A stretch of 64,000 nt of DNA from Macropodus opercularis (GCA_030770545.1 CM061091.1:4346501-4410500), one strand, 5' to 3'; shown: positions 25,761 through 40,870, counted from the stretch's first letter. The notes: a model not told the origin generated them from the letters alone. Numbers and translations are program-made.

Positions 25761-28700
25761 CACTCCCAGGGTTTGTTAACCAATTCTTTTTTTTCCACGG
25801 TTTTCCAACGGGTTGCTGCTGTGAGTCCTGTTTTAATAATTATTACTTCACATGCACAAATTGAAATTACAATTGTTGTGTAAGGCACCTGTGATGAGAG
25901 GGATTAAAACATTGCACCCAAGCGTCTCCTTTGACACAAGGTTCTACCCTAATAAAATATCCAGGATTCGTAAGAATATGTTAAATAATAAGATACACTG
26001 AACTGAGATACTGTATAATATGAAATGTCAAACAATTTAAATGCAATGTTTGATTGTAAAGCGTGCAAAGGCGACATGTCTAATCTGAGTAGTAGGATTT
26101 TGACCAGCTAAATGAGTGGCATCTGCAAGTTCCATAAATAATGTCACTTTACATTTGCAGGATATTGTGTTGTCTTAAATGAGATAATATTAGAGTGTAC
26201 TTTATTGTTATTCATATTTTTGTCATATTGGGGTGTTAGCAGTAGGGATAGTGGCCTCTCTTGGGATTTTTTGAATGACCCTTTTCTCTTTTGCATTCTC
26301 TGCAGCTTTCACACTGCAGTTCGAACGTCAGGGGAGCATTAACTTGGGCCTCACTCAGTCAGATCACAGAGAAAGTATTTCCTGACATGTGTTGGTGCCC
26401 TGGCCTGTATCCGTGCCCGGCTCTGTTTGTGTGCCTGTGGCACTGAGCAGAACAGGGGGAAATGAAAGAGCTCTTATGCTGGTGCCAGTCACAGATGCCC
26501 AGCACCACCACCCATCCACTTCACCGCCTGCTCTGTCTGCATTCCCCTCTGACACTGTCCGAACGGGGCCCTCACCAGACCTGCAGGTGGCCCCATTAGC
26601 AGGGAAAGTATGTCAGTGGAGCTGCCCAGGGAGTGTGAATGGAGCAGACTGTTCCTGAATTTTGGCTCCGGTGGAATGAAAAAGATTGGAAGTAGGGCTG
26701 TGCAGTTAATTATAAAAACGTGAAAACATCAACTGCTGCAGTTTCTTAATTATTTTAACAAAGGAAAACATTTAGCTTTCTGCATATATGTTTAAAAATA
26801 ACCATAATAATCATAATTGCAGCATAAAGTAAACCCTGTGTTTTGCAAAATAAAAGTTTTTGGCTGTATACACAGTCCTAGGAGTGAGGAGTGGAGAGTA
26901 AAAGCCACTGTGCGTTTGCATGAACAGCACGATGCAGCATCCAGACACCAGCCAGATCCAGCTCCAGCCTCACAGCTATCTGTTCCACAAGCTGAGATCA
27001 AAGCACCGTCGCTGGCAGATCTGCCCAGGCCCCGGCACAGCCTTGCTCCAGAAGATTCCGAGCAGGAACCGACCCAGCATGCCTTGTTGGGGCTGGGGAA
27101 AGGAGCTGAAAGATTCATGGGCTGGATGTGTCATTAACTCACTGCATGATTGATGTCCCATATGACTAATAATGTCACAGCTCAAAGAAGATAAGAAAAG
27201 GCAAACATTTTCAAACACACAATTTCTTGCTCATTTGCACTTCGCCTGACTTAGTGCAGGAGAGATTTCTGATATCAAGGAGGTTAGTACTCAGGAAGGA
27301 AAAGTGCAATGAAATTATGATCCTTTACTTTCAGGGTTTCTCCTTAGACGTATGGTCTCAAAAATGTATAAAGAAAGTTATTCACTGAGTTAATCAAGGC
27401 ACACATCTTCTCTAGATGTCTATTCTACAGAAGAGACAGAAGAGACGCAAGACATCAAAGCTCTCTGTTCATCATTTACTGAGTGATGGGCCTATGTTTT
27501 TGATTCTGCTACACTGATATCAGTAACTTTAGTGTAAACGTGTCCAATTCCCTTTTAGCAACACATGCTGGTTAAACACTGTGTGTGACGTGTCATGCTG
27601 TTGGATGGTATATTCTGTCCAGTTAATCAAATTTATTTCTTTTTTCAATAAAGGGCCTCCTGAGGCAAGGCGGTGCACAGAGACAGACATATGAGCCTTT
27701 GGACGTCTGTGAATGCCTGCTCATTAATTAGTCCAGGGAATTCCACCGGCCCACGTTCTGAGGGGGAGCAAAGGTACCAGATGGACTCAGGGAGGGGTGT
27801 TAGGATAACAAAAACAAATCGACAGAAGAGGAGAGACGGGTCTAAAAAAGAGACAAACCACTCATACTAACTACACAAACAATGCCCCAGCAGCACATGT
27901 CCCCTGTTCTACAGCAGTTTGAGTTTAGGACCTAATAAGGTTCGGAATTAAATGTTGTAAAATGTTATCAAAGCGCTATCAAACAGAATTTGTGTTCTCC
28001 CTTGGAAAAAAGGGGGCATAATCTGCCATAAAGCCAGCTAGGCTGTGTTTGACCCATAAATATCCTGTTTGCATTCGCCACAGTAAATCCTCCACCCTCT
28101 CCTAGTAAATGCCAAGTCAAAGAAGCTTAAGAAAAGATAGAGCAATGAATTTGTCGCTCATGAATACAGTTAATGTTGTTTTTTCTGGTTTCATATGTTA
28201 CTTGATTTGATTTTCTGTTATTGTTATTTCAGCTTTTAATCTTGTAGGATAGGAATTTGCCAGAGTGAGTGTATCTTAGCCCGGCTGATATACAATGAAA
28301 TTACCACCAGACGCTGCACTTCAAGCAAATACTAAGATGTTTACTATTTGCCTATATGAAATTTTAATAAGAATGGTTGTTTTTGACAAGCCATCAATCT
28401 GTCACAAACAACAGAATTCAAGGTGTAAGCATAATATTTTGAAATAACAGCTCTCTGTGTTAGCGATTGGCTGAATCTCAGTACATCTGAACCTGAGTCA
28501 TTCTGCATTTGTTTTGCTTGCCCTAGTTCTTTCTATATTTATATAGTGCTGAGAAAATATATAGAAATTGTGCAATTTTTATTAAATAAAAGAAAAGAAT
28601 ATGATTGATAGAATCAGAGTAATACATATTGCATTAACTGATTAGGTGATGAATTATAAACCGGAGGAAAAGAAGTCTGAAAGATTTAGATAAAAAAAAA

Positions 28701-31641
28701 AATGGAAAAACTGAGGATGACAAAGTGAGATTGAATAGGCTGAGGGATTGAGATAGTAAAAGGCAGTAGATAGATAAGAGTCAGACTGAGCGCATGGAAG
28801 AGAGCTGTGATAGATAGATAGATAAAGAGGAATACACAGAGAGAGGAAGAGCTTCTTGATTGCTGCTCTCCGGCAGTTTGACTGGTCGGTGACAGCATGC
28901 TCCTACTCCGACCATACGGCCTGTCTCCTTAACTAACAGCCCAGCTGCATGGGGAATGTCGCCGGGTCTGACATTTTGACATGGGCACCACGTTGACAAA
29001 TAGTTAGAGTTTCACCTCCTGCTGCACTGTCTGCTTCCTACTAAACCAGCCCTCACTGGCTGTATAAAGCGAGGGGGGAGGCTGACAGATCTGCTGTCAG
29101 GCCAGGGGGCTGCTGATCGAGGTCTCTGTGGGTGGCAGACTTGTACAGTGAGGGCGGAGTGGCGCTGCCCACTGACAGAACACTCAAGCCAGATTTTGTG
29201 CTCCTTGCACACTAGTGGCTGCAGTTATCACCCTCGGTCCCACTCCAACGCCTCCGCACACGCTACTAACCCTGACCCCAGCTGTACAGGAGGTGCGTGT
29301 CAGCGATGGCAGCCGTGTACAGCAATTGTTTGAAATAATCATGAGTCAAATCTTTAATCACTGCCACAATGTAAACTTCAACTCTCTTTGCCCGAAAGTG
29401 GCTCCACCCATTAGAAAGGAATGTCTCACAAACTAAATATTATTTTCACTGAGGTGACAACCACAGAACCTCGTAGTTTTAATGGAATACTTACAAGTCA
29501 GTCAGGTTTACTTATGTTTCCACTGATCCCTTCCTGTTAGGAGGCAGGAAGCGACCATCTTTGTGTGGAGTCTGTTCCTCCCTTTCGCCTGAGGTGTCTA
29601 CAATATGTCTTTCAGCCTTGAATGGAAAAAGTACAGGTGTGTGTGCGTGATTGTGCCTCTCTGGATCTTTGAGTGCATGTCTGTACGAGTTGGCCGGGTG
29701 TGACTGAAGGTCCTGTTCTTCGGTACCAGTGGGGCTTTAAATGCTGGCGGTTGCCTGTTATTATAAGGATGTATTGATTAATCCACTCGAATGTATCACC
29801 TCCAGCTCACTTTGAGATGTACCCGGTGTGCTAGTGCTCTCAGCAGAGCGCACGCTGTGATTAATGCCCATCTCCTGAGTCTACTGGCTACAGAGCACAG
29901 TGTCAGGCCAGATTTGTCAGCTCACGACTGTAGATTAGTCTACATCTCCTCTTCAACTTTGAAGCCACTCGTGCCCTGTAGTGTGAGTCTGTCCCCTCTC
30001 TCCTTTCTCAATCTGCACTCGTCCCTTGGGTGAAAACATGGCAGATGCATTAAACAATCCACTTAATAGATAAGCTACAGTATGCTTGACTTTCTTTTCT
30101 CAAACCCTCCCCTCTGTCCCCCACGTCCTTCCTCCCTCGTATCTCCCGCTGCCGAAATGGAATTGGATCAAAGAAGGAGAGAAGGGGGCTGGGGCGGAGG
30201 GATGGGTCCTCATTGGGTTTTGTTGAAATATTTATAGGTCAGGGTTGACTGGTTAAATTGAATATCTATGCTGATCTCACTTGCCTGTTTAACTTGCGCC
30301 TAGGCAAATATGTTTCCTAGGTGATAACCTTTTATGTACCAGTCTGACTTCATTGAAATGCATAGAGATAAAAATGTGTCACACTTTGCAGCCAAGCTCG
30401 GCAGCCACTGATGCTCGATTATTCAAATGATAATTGACCCCCACCTGTAGCTTGCTTATATTCAGTAGTCAATCACTCCATCCTGTTAAGATATGGAGAA
30501 AATACGTTCTGTCATTTACATTACAAACTACTGGTGAATGTCAAGTACCCCAGGCAAGCCATTTGTGTGGAGAAGAATGGGAAAAATATATGGCCAATTA
30601 TGATTTCCAATCTTTTTAATAATTTAAATACTGTTGATATGTGAATTACTGGCAGCATAGCTCTCAGTCCTGTGGCCTGTTTATTTCCTTGCAGTATTAT
30701 TTTCTCCCTAACAAATTACTTGATGTTAATCTTCATATATAATTTTCATTTGTCTGGTATAATGGCTTCTAGTGGCTTGCTGTCAGAGGCTGATAAATTG
30801 ACAAGCAGTATCATAGTACTAGAATCAACAATACAGAAATGTTGGTTGGCAAAGACAGGGGCTTTTTTCCACCATGGGGCACTTCTGGTAATGAATGAAT
30901 GCATATTCATGTTTGTACAAATGCACGTACACTCATGTATGTGAACACATTCAATCATCGGGTGCTTTTGCCGTGTGAGCTTTGATCCTCGCTGTACGGA
31001 GTATCATACCTGTGCGGGCTACTTCCTCCAAACCACCTATGGGTCGTCATCCTCTCCTCTTAGAGTTGCTGTCTGATCTTTGTGAGCATGAGCAACGTGT
31101 CTTAATGTTGTCAGTTTCATCTTGGAAAAAGCAATTTGCATAATTTTCCAAATAGAAGCCGTGGAAGCAAACTCGGCAACTGTGCCTGTTTGTTTAAAGT
31201 CAGCCAAAGCTCTATAATTAGCAGTGTTTAATTATGGAAATAGCTGCTGAGGAGAATTTCAAACACACTTCTTCCCTGGATCATTAGTCACAGGGGCAAA
31301 AAAATGAAATGCTTTCAGCAATGAAGGGTTCATATTTCAAGCTTATAGCTGCTAAAAGGGTGTACTCAGAAAATCAATTTTATGAAAGTCCGTTCAGCAC
31401 TAAAGGGAGTTCCATGCAACTAAGCAATTTTGAAATAATGTCAGTGCGAGCCTGATTCATGGATGGTTACAGGACTTTGCTCTCCTTGCTTGGGACATTA
31501 TCCTCTAAGTCCAGGTCAGAGGTCAACCTCTGGTTTAAATCAGCCTCTGTTTAGCATAACTCGATTCTTAAAGGGCTGTTGGCAAGCCCACGCTGAATAG
31601 ATAAGTAGTGTTCTGCAGGCAGAGAGTATGCAGTACAGCAG

Positions 31642-31658
31642 ATCAAAGCTTATCAAAG
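31642..31658 (+). promoter_or_regulatory. Paired TCF/LEF binding motifs
   Basis: Two perfect ATCAAAG words at 31642-31648 and 31652-31658, ten bases apart start to start, so on about the same face of the helix. This is the core site for the Wnt effectors TCF/LEF. Irx genes are known Wnt-responsive genes, but the link here is inference. Confidence 0.35.
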
Positions 31659-34600
31659 CTGCCTGAAGACTAAAGTGGGAGGAGAGAAAGTTCAGGTGAA
31701 CTCTGGGACAAAACCCTACCTTGACCCCGTGAAGTGCTAGTTACTCTATGTCACAATAAAGATGATTTAACCTTGGCCACAACCTCACACGCCGACAGTA
31801 AACATGCACTTTCAGCAGGGCTCCCCCTACGTTAAGCTGGGTGTCGTTCCCCGGTATGGACGACACATGTGCGGGGGACTGCCAGAGACACATGGGAACA
31901 TCAGGTCTCATAGGCTCCACTTTAGAAACCGCGTCGCCCACATGCTCTGTGGGAGGCCTGCGCGCTAATAACTTGTTATGGGGCCTTGGTGTCTGTTGGT
32001 GTGTGTCCTGTGCTCTCCGGTGCTGGTGCTATGGCAGCACTGGGGACATTTTTGTCGGCTGTTGAAGCTGGGAGGTCACATATAAAAATGGCTACAGCTG
32101 CACTGGGACGGCTGGCCCGCGCTCCTCAGAGGGGATTCCCATTAGGCAGATTGATTGTTTCCTCTCCACTCCTCCTTTGATTCATGTCTTCCATCTGAGC
32201 TCTAATGAGCCATCGGCCGTATGGCACAACTCAGGGCATCTGTGCATCGGCCCCTCTACTGTACACGTCTAATGGGAAGCACATACTGCACTGTAAACAC
32301 GCACATACAGAACATACTTAGCGTAGCACATAGCTTAGGACGGCATTATCGCTCCATTTCCTGCAAGGTGTAGCTACATTCCCCCACTTTGTCCCTGCGT
32401 CTGCATTAGCAGTCCTACTGTACTGTACATATGATGGCATCACAGTACTGACCTCTCAGAACAGGTTCCAGATGACTGCGGATGTGCACTGAATACTGTA
32501 TGTGCACACATGTTATTTATTTTGCCGTAGAAAAGAGGGAACAGTTTTATCGCCCTCCACCACAACCATTATTTACAACCTTAGCCATCCATATATCCTC
32601 CATCATCCACTTTTATGGTACACACAGAATGATAATTATGATAACAATAATAACTACCCATATAAAATACCCTTACTGCACTGGGAGCATGAAAGAGCTC
32701 TATTCTTTCCTAGACACTCCACGTTCCTCGGTGGAGAGTTAAAGCAAGCACCGGTTTCCCTCAAATAAAACTCAGCCTGCATCTGATATTGATTCACAGC
32801 TACGTTTTGGAACGTTTTATTCAGGATAATTTTCTACCTTGGGAATTTTGAAGTGTAAAGGCTCCATAGCGAATCGTTCAGCATGTTTGAAGATGCCGTA
32901 TAATCGTTTTTTTTTTTTTAAGCTGGAGAACGTCTACATTCATAGTGCAACTGAAGGTTATACTCTCTCTTGGTGTGGCAGTTCTGCACATCAAAATGAG
33001 CTGGAAATGTGTCCGTCTGTTTCCTTATCAAAACATTTTCTATTTGCTTAGAGGAACCGTAAAATACTATTTGGCCTCCCTCGTACTGCGGTGGTTGTGT
33101 CAGAGATTTTAACTCATAGCCGTAGACACAAATACTCATTCTGAGAATATAACATTAAATTGTGTTTCCCTCCTATTTTTCTTGATCCATGCTTCTGGGC
33201 ATGTAGTAGTACTGTGAGAGAATGCAGGTGTGTGAAAGAGAAGGGGGAGACGGAGAAACTAGAGACAGTGTGACACAGTCATCGACTGGAGGAGGTAGAG
33301 AGACAGAGGGTTAGAGGCTAGGCCGGTGTTTCAGCTCAGATGAACTGCAGATGAACCGAGTGAGTAAAGGCAGAGTCATAAACACATGCTGCTTTGTGTT
33401 ATTGATTGGGGAGAATAAATGAATGTTTGCTAAACATATTAGATCAGAGAAGACACAGCTCTCGTACTGATGTCGATGATGTGCAGCGTAGCCCTGGGTC
33501 TCGTCTGTTTGTGTTTATTTAACTGTGTAAGTGTGCGAGAGCTCTGGAATGCACCTTTAATGACGTGCGTGCATGTGTGTGTTGTTTTGCGTGAATGTGG
33601 AACTCTGGCCCATCATCGTCTCAGCCAGCCTGTGATCGCACACACGTACATGAACGCATATTTTCACCTCACTTAAACTGTGCCCAACACCTGTCAGTTT
33701 GCCTCCTCACTGTATGTGGAGACATCTGTCTCTAGAGGTCACTACAGTTCCATGGGTGACACATGCATCTGGGACCAACAATAGTTTCCTGTTTGATGCA
33801 GCCACTTAGACAATAAGCATGAACTGAAGGAAAACAGAGAAAACCCCCAGGGAGGTAAATATGAAAATGAAAAAACAGACAAATGAAAAAACAGACCTTT
33901 TAGAACTTTTGCACTAAAAGCCCCGAAATGTAAATGGGCGACAGATTCTGTTGGGTGCTAATAGCAGTGATTTCACACGGAATGCTCCATGGCTGCAGCT
34001 CCCATGTCTACTGCTGGACAAGGTAGGAAATGAAGTGTGTCCACATGCTTTGAATGCGCCTTAACTGCTGCTATTTCATACCTTCCTTTTCCCCTGTTGT
34101 GTACCAGAGCAAGCATATACTGTAGTGGATTAAGATTTTGAAATAAAAAAATGAGATTTAAGAACAAAACATAAGCAGGATTTCCCAGCCATATATAGCT
34201 TAGGCAATTATCTCAGCACACCAACGCCCCCTTGTACTCTGCTTTTGTTTTGGTTTTGCTTCTCGAACCATTATTTTAATCTGGTACTGTACATGAGTTA
34301 AAACGGGAAGAAAACATGTTGCCAGGCGCCTCTATGACACTAATTCTATTACACTGGGTTATTTTTAAAGGTTCCTTCCCTAAACATTTACTGTCAATAG
34401 CACACTGCGAGCTGCTGTTCCATATGCTTTGTTTGTATTGTGGTTGTGGTTGCAGTGGGGCTGAACCCGCCTGCTTCCAGCAAACTAGTGGCAGCGACAT
34501 GGTCCAGCATGCCAAGTTTAAAATTAGTAACAAATTTAATATGTACTCTGCTGGCATCCGGTGCCTTGTGCAGAGTGCAAAATGCTCTGATAGTTTGTCA

Positions 34601-35591
34601 TGGGGTCTCTCTGGAAGACCACAATCAGGCCCAATATAGAAACTCCACTAAGATGGAGGGAAGAGAAAAGCAAAATCCAGAGCAGATGCGGATAATGTCT
34701 ACAGTGATCAGGCTACTAAGGCTGAAACACTAACACAAGACCACCAAGACAAACTCAGTCGTGCTGGCAGAGGGGAACGCGTCTTGCACTGTGATTCTTC
34801 CCCACGGCCACAACCTCAAGCCCAAACTATTAGCATGACCTAAACGACAAAACCATGCTCCTGTTAATGGTATAATCGTAGAGGGAAATGATTTATGGCT
34901 TTCATTTTTAAGGATCACTCTCCCCATAACTCCTAATATGGAGGAAAATATCTGTTTTCACTAAGGGAGCCCTCCCATAATGCCTTATAGGCTGTTAAAG
35001 CATGGAAAAGAACATATTGGTGTCATAAATCTAGATTTCAAACTAGACAGCATAAAACATAGTGCAGAATTACAGATGGGGACAATGGGGGAAAAGTTAA
35101 ACCAAAGCAAATGATTACAAAACATCTTTACTGGTTTGGATATGAAGTCTGAAACTTTAAGGTTGTTTCTATTAATAGTTGCTCATCAACAAATCTCTGG
35201 CTTTTGTTGCCATCAGTCACATCCCAAGCTGCCCGCGGCATTATGCAGAAGATTTACGACACATTTTAAAAAAGGACAGGACTTGTCTTTATTTTTGCCT
35301 GGTGCTATGTAATTCAAGGCAACCACAAGTTTTAAGGGGATTTACAATCGCAGGCTGCAGATAATTTGTCCTTTGAATATGTTACATGCGCTTTCCTCTT
35401 TTCTCCTGCTGTGCATGGCTGTTTTTGAGCATTTGATAAAACTAAATGTCTGCTTATTGAATATATATATTAGAAAGTACAATATATACCAACAGGATAC
35501 CTTGACAAACGCTTTGTGACCTTTCCTTCGGCACTGGTCGTAAAAGCAGACAGAGGGCTGGTAATTCGCTCTACTGTAGTTTGGCCTCTGA

Positions 35592-35605
35592 CCAGTAGAG
35601 GGAGG
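35592..35605 (+). promoter_or_regulatory. CTCF-like motif, plus orientation
   Basis: CCAGTAGAGGGAGG on the plus strand matches the CTCF core consensus apart from the GAG end. It lies 7.3 kb beyond the 3' end of irx6a and points toward that gene. Confidence 0.5.
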
Positions 35606-38600
35606 TCATTGATTTATTTCTGCCATGTTCCAGCAGGAATCTACTTTTGCCTCCTCTGGGTTTCTCGATTATGAGTGATTCTAAAGAAACGTGTCAGTTA
35701 TTATTTTTAGACAACCGCATAATGCAAACACAGTGGGTCTTCTGAAGGCTCGTTTATACCGCAGGAGATAAGTGTTTTCCAGTGGCCAGCCTCCTCAGGA
35801 ACAGGTCACATTCGCTGACCTCAAGCGACTCTGCGTCACGCTGTAAATATCTGTCAGCCCACCTTTGAAAGGCAGGCGAGCCGTGGCTTCTTTGCTCGTT
35901 TGCCACATGAAAGTGCAAATGGAAACACTTAGGGTTGGGAGCTGCATCAGTCATAGCTGGAATAAGATGGCCAATAAAAAGGGCGTAATTATGATGCTCC
36001 ATCATTTGACACAGCTTCGGGGGTTTTGAATATTTGCCTGCGTGCTAAAAGAGGGGGAGAGAAATCCCACCCGTGAATAATGGGACCTGTGCTTTTATGA
36101 GCGTAGTGTGTTTAAGAATGAACTGTGTGGTCTGTGTGTCACCCTCCTATGCTGCTCTCTCCTCCCTCCTCCTCCCCCCTCTCCCCCTAGCTGTTTACCT
36201 TGCTGCTGTAGAACGTGGGGCGTGTTGCGGCTGCCCGTCTTTGATGCCTCTTATTGCTGCGCTGTATCAAAGCCGCATCACAACTGGCATACCACCACAA
36301 CAACATCGCCTTGTTTTCAGCCGCGCCGCTCGCTTGTTGTGGGGCCCTTCACGGCCCATTGATGTCTCCTGATGAGAGCCCCTTCAGCATGGTTGTGATA
36401 AACAAAGTCATTTTTCACTTCTCATGGCATCTATAAAACATATTTAGAGGATGTAATTTGATTTACAGCCCATACGGCTATCTCCAGTGCCGTAAATTAC
36501 TGTTGTTTTTTATCCAAAGCCTTCTGTAAGTTTTCAACATGACATAATTGCTTCAAGGTGCACTTCTGTAATTTTTAGTCACTTTGCATGCATAGGTTTC
36601 TGAGGTTGGCGTTGTCAGAGTAATGATATGTTCTGTAATCATGGATATACTGTTCTTGGAAATGCCTCTACATTCCTTGGTGTGTCTGCTTGATGTATGA
36701 GAGCCATGAGTAACAGTAAGCAGAACCCGTGTAGACATCAGGCAGGTGTGGAGACTCCATTAGAGCTAACAATCATTTGACTTGCACACCGGTGTCTAAT
36801 CCTACACAGGAGCTTCACACAGAGAGGCAGACCCTCAAGTACAGCCTAGTGGAGACGAGCGCTGTCAAAACCATACTGTTACAGAGTCCCGCTGTGAGTT
36901 TTCCTCCTGCCTGCATGATGCCAATGAAACTAATGTAGTGAAAATACTCGGTTCAGGTGGAGGAGGCTGTTCATTATAGGTGCTACTGCTACTGCATCGC
37001 GTATTTGTGAAGAAGGGGGGAAACAAGGTGTAGAGTCTCCGAGAGAGACAAGCTGCTGGCTTCATGTGCTGGACTTCATCTGTCAAATCTGCAGTGGTGT
37101 TGGCACAGGCTGAACTCAGGAAATTGGAGACATAAATTGAAGAGAATTGATAGACCTGCTGCTGCTTTGCAGAATATTGTTGCTGAACACTGTTATTGTC
37201 TGCAGTCCAAATGTACTGCTCCACAAGCTGTCACTTAAAAAACTCTACCAAAATAAACCCGGAGTGACTGGATTTTTCGGTGAATCATCCTAAATCACTG
37301 CAAAAGTTAAACCTTGTATGTGATTTGTGTCCGTGTAATGTGAAGTTACAAACTTGCGTTGTGTGAGTTTGTACATTTTTTCAAGATATGTGGAATGTTT
37401 CCTTTCCGCTTATCTGCTTAGAATCATTTTGTGGCTTCTGAATGCCTGCATAATTATAATCGTTTCATTTCTGGAAAAGCCTCTGAACTAAAGGTACTAT
37501 TAAAGGTTAGCAAACATATTTCATAGGAGGGTCCAGCATCTAAACTTATGTATTTACAAATGTTTCTCCAAATTAGAAATACCGCAAAGTGGAGCTGTGT
37601 TGTTATGTTACGTCACATATCGTATATTGCTGCAAATACTGTAGGTAAAACCTGCTACACTGATCGGATACTAAGAGTTAGAAAACCATCCCATCAACAC
37701 AGGCATCACCATGCAGCAGGACTCCCAGGTCCATGTGGCTTCCTTGTGTGTTCAAGGGCAACTTCCCAATCAACTTCCTGGGGAGAGTACGTATATGAGT
37801 AGTATTAACCTTTCTATACTGTACCACCTTCCACATGTGGAATATCACACTGCTCCTAGCTGAAAAAGCTCACAGATGATTTCATCTGGAAGTGTTTTCA
37901 ACTACATAATGACATCTGGAGCCCTGAAGGAGCAGTTTAACCAAGACTTCAGTCATTGTGTTATGAGCAGCTAGATCACATCGTCTGAACTAAATCAAAT
38001 CTAAGATCTGCTTGAAGTAAAGGAATATTTAAAAATGGGGATTACAAGTTTAATACCTAGAGGTACTGTACAGTATACATGAGAGGTGTGTGGTACAGTA
38101 TGTTAGTTTCTGTAGTCATTGTGTAGATTGTGTGTTAAATTATTTAAATTGTGTGACTGCCTTTTTATTTCAAGCTGGTAGCAAAGATGTAGATTGTGGA
38201 CAATGAGAGGAGAAGGATTTATCACACCACCACCATGTGCGGTGCAATCAGACAAACATGATTCAGAGTAAATAAGCTGCGTCTTTCAGTCACATGATCG
38301 TCGCCTCCCGTTTATTGTGGTTCACAGAACTGCACACGACATCTTATTTATCCCAAAGAAATCTGTTTCTGTTATTTACATCAGTTACACGACTTGTTTA
38401 GAGGGTAGAATCTGAGACATGTTGTGTTTAAAAGTCAGATGGAGCATCACCAGCAGGCACTAAACACCCGCAGAAGGAGAAGAAAAACAGAAGGAGAGAG
38501 CGAGATTAAAAATGAAATGGAGGGATTATTAAAGGGCATTAAAATGACACAGAAGATTATTTTGATGCGCGCCTAAGGTCAGCGACAGAAAAATGCTAGT

Positions 38601-38808
38601 CCAGCAGACCGCCACAAAAGAATAAACAAGATAATAAGGGTGAACACAGTTCAGCATTGCATGGGTACAGTGTGGAGGATGAAGGATGAAAGCACCTCAT
38701 ATTCAGAATAAATGGATGTCATCACGTTTTGTTGTTTTGTAGAACCTTGTTTCACTTTTCTGCGTCAAATTGGTCTAAGAAAAGAGTCTGACTAAAGAAA
38801 AGTATTAG

Positions 38809-38828
38809 AGTATACTATATAGTATACT
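38809..38828. repeat. Perfect 20-bp palindrome
   Basis: AGTATACTATATAGTATACT equals its own reverse complement. It is AT-rich, so it may be chance or a slippage product; no known element is recognised. Confidence 0.9.
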
Positions 38829-40639
38829 ATACTGTAACTGAATGCATTAACATGGGTTTGTTATGATTTAAAGCTTTATTACTGAAGGAACGTAGTTAAT
38901 TATACAAACAAGACTCTGAGTGAGAGGACAGACGTCTGCAGATGACAGACAACCCTGGGAAAGTCCTGCCTGATTTCCCTGGGATCACTTTGGGGACACG
39001 ATGTATGAAGAGATCTGCTGGAGCGGGTCACTCTGCCGCGGCTACAGCACTGTTTTGTTTTTGTTTTTTTGGACATGCAGCACAGGTCAAACACAGGGTA
39101 CGGAAGGAAGCAGGGGTCGCAATGCAACATCTACCCAAACCACACAAAGCCAGTTCTTCATCCCTTCTCTGGCCGTCGCACCAAGTCCATAATTGTCTTT
39201 GACAAAACTCATTAGCAAAGACCTTGTAGCAACATCGACAATCAGAAATTCCATGGAGGGAGACATGCACAGAAACAATGTCCCACACACATTTCATTGC
39301 GCCTTTTGACAAAATCTAATGAAGTGTGTATATTGTCCCCCTCATGTGAACTCTGAGCCATTGGTACAAAGACTTAGTTTTATGAGCCATCGCTGCTCAG
39401 CGTGGGACACATCAAATGGCACCTCCATGCTGCCTCTTTTGTCAGACTAGAGGGCAAATTATTGTTTGAGATGTTGTTGTTGTTGTTATCATGGCTCCTA
39501 TTTATATGATGGGGTCATTGCTATCGTGTCAGAATGATTCTTACTCTTTTACTTTGTGGGCACATGCTCATTAGATGGGGGCTCATGTGATGGATGTCCC
39601 TTACAGTGCTTTGTCAGAGGTTAACCCCTCATTGACCTATAGCATCATATTATGCAACATACCACAATAACGAGCATTGTTCAACTACTCTGAGCCTCCT
39701 AAAGACTACGCTTCAGAGAAACACACAGCAAACAGTTGTGCACTTCACGCCACCTAAAACACACAGACTTACCTCTGATCCACGTCAGGGATGGAGTTTC
39801 TCTCTCCTTCTGTCCCAGTTTACTACAATGTCCAGCGCAAGAAAAGACTCATTTATGTGCACGTAACACATTGCTTACTTACATGTATGGTAGCTGTGTC
39901 TTCCTCGCGCTGGCTCTAACACACCTCCTGTCATTTCTGGCAGTCAGCTGGCCTGTTGCCTTGAAAAGCGCATAAGGTGCAAGCAGCAACTTGGCCCAGA
40001 AAAGATCAGTGAACCATGACAGTGGGGAAGAGGCGGAGGGTTAATCTGGATGTACACTTATGGATGTAATAACAAGCGTATGAGCATAAAGACACCTTCT
40101 GATTTCATTCAAGCAGCGGTGACAGATTAATCATGTCAAACCCACCAAAGAATTCATGTTTGCTGTGCTCGCTTGTTTTCCTTTTTCTTTTCTTTTTTGC
40201 ATATTTGTGCCTCATTCGCAGATTATCTAAAATCTGTTTTGGATTATGCAAACATCATGCTCTCATAGACATGCCCCATTTCCCCCTCCCTAATGAAAAA
40301 TGTTATTTACCAAGAAGAAGGCGTGTATTAGGGAGATTTAGCTGTGCATATATAGGCTACCTAAGAAATACATTATTCTGTAGCATTGTAGTTCGCCACA
40401 GATTTTATGTCTGACCTCAGATTAAAGATGTGAGACAAACAAAATGTCTTGTGTTTGTCCCCTCCCCCACCGTCGCCACCAAAACGACCACTTATTGTTT
40501 GTTATTTCACGTCCTGTAACTGACTGGTTGGTTGGGTTTCTCTTGGTGCCACAGTATAGACGTGAACATCATTTTTTGTGGGTCTGATATCAGATCTGCT
40601 TCCTTTCACGGTACATCTGTCTTACGTGCCTGATGTTGT

Positions 40640-40870
40640 CCCTCCTGGTGCAGATGCTTTAGCCATATGTAAAACGCTGCGTATAGGAAGGACTAATTGA
40701 CCTGTTAGCTGCTTCACCATACGTTGCTATATGAGCCCCTCATGGCCATTATCTGGGCTTCCCCTCGGTACAGCCATGCTGCTAATCCCATTGTGCATGC
40801 ATCATTACCTTCAGCAGCGTAAAGCAGCTTTTCTTTGCAGCCTCCAGTTTAATTAAATCTAGTTGTAAAT
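40640..40870. promoter_or_regulatory. Candidate conserved non-coding element 3' of irx6a
   Basis: A repeat-free block about 2 kb from the irx6a 3' end, containing ATTGTGCATGCATCATTACC and GTTTAATTAAATC, both rich in POU and homeodomain words. Evidence is composition and proximity only. Confidence 0.25.

Larger units (their letters stand above)
11394..28000. other. Intergenic stretch, central part; no gene seen
   Basis: I found no convincing exon in these 16.6 kb. The content is AT-rich unique DNA with octamers at 12207-12214 (ATGCAAAT) and 16915-16922 (ATTTGCAT), a (GT)n tract at 15183-15208, and several repeat-free blocks that may be enhancers (12130-12430, 18000-18140, 25600-25930). Overlapping open frames at 26800-27200 run in several frames at once and show no recognisable domain. 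Confidence 0.5.

Noticed and set aside
26817..27218. Overlapping open frames of 77 to 108 codons on both strands
   Set aside because: Several frames are open at once in a GC-rich patch, none has a recognisable domain or splice pattern, so chance is the simplest reading.
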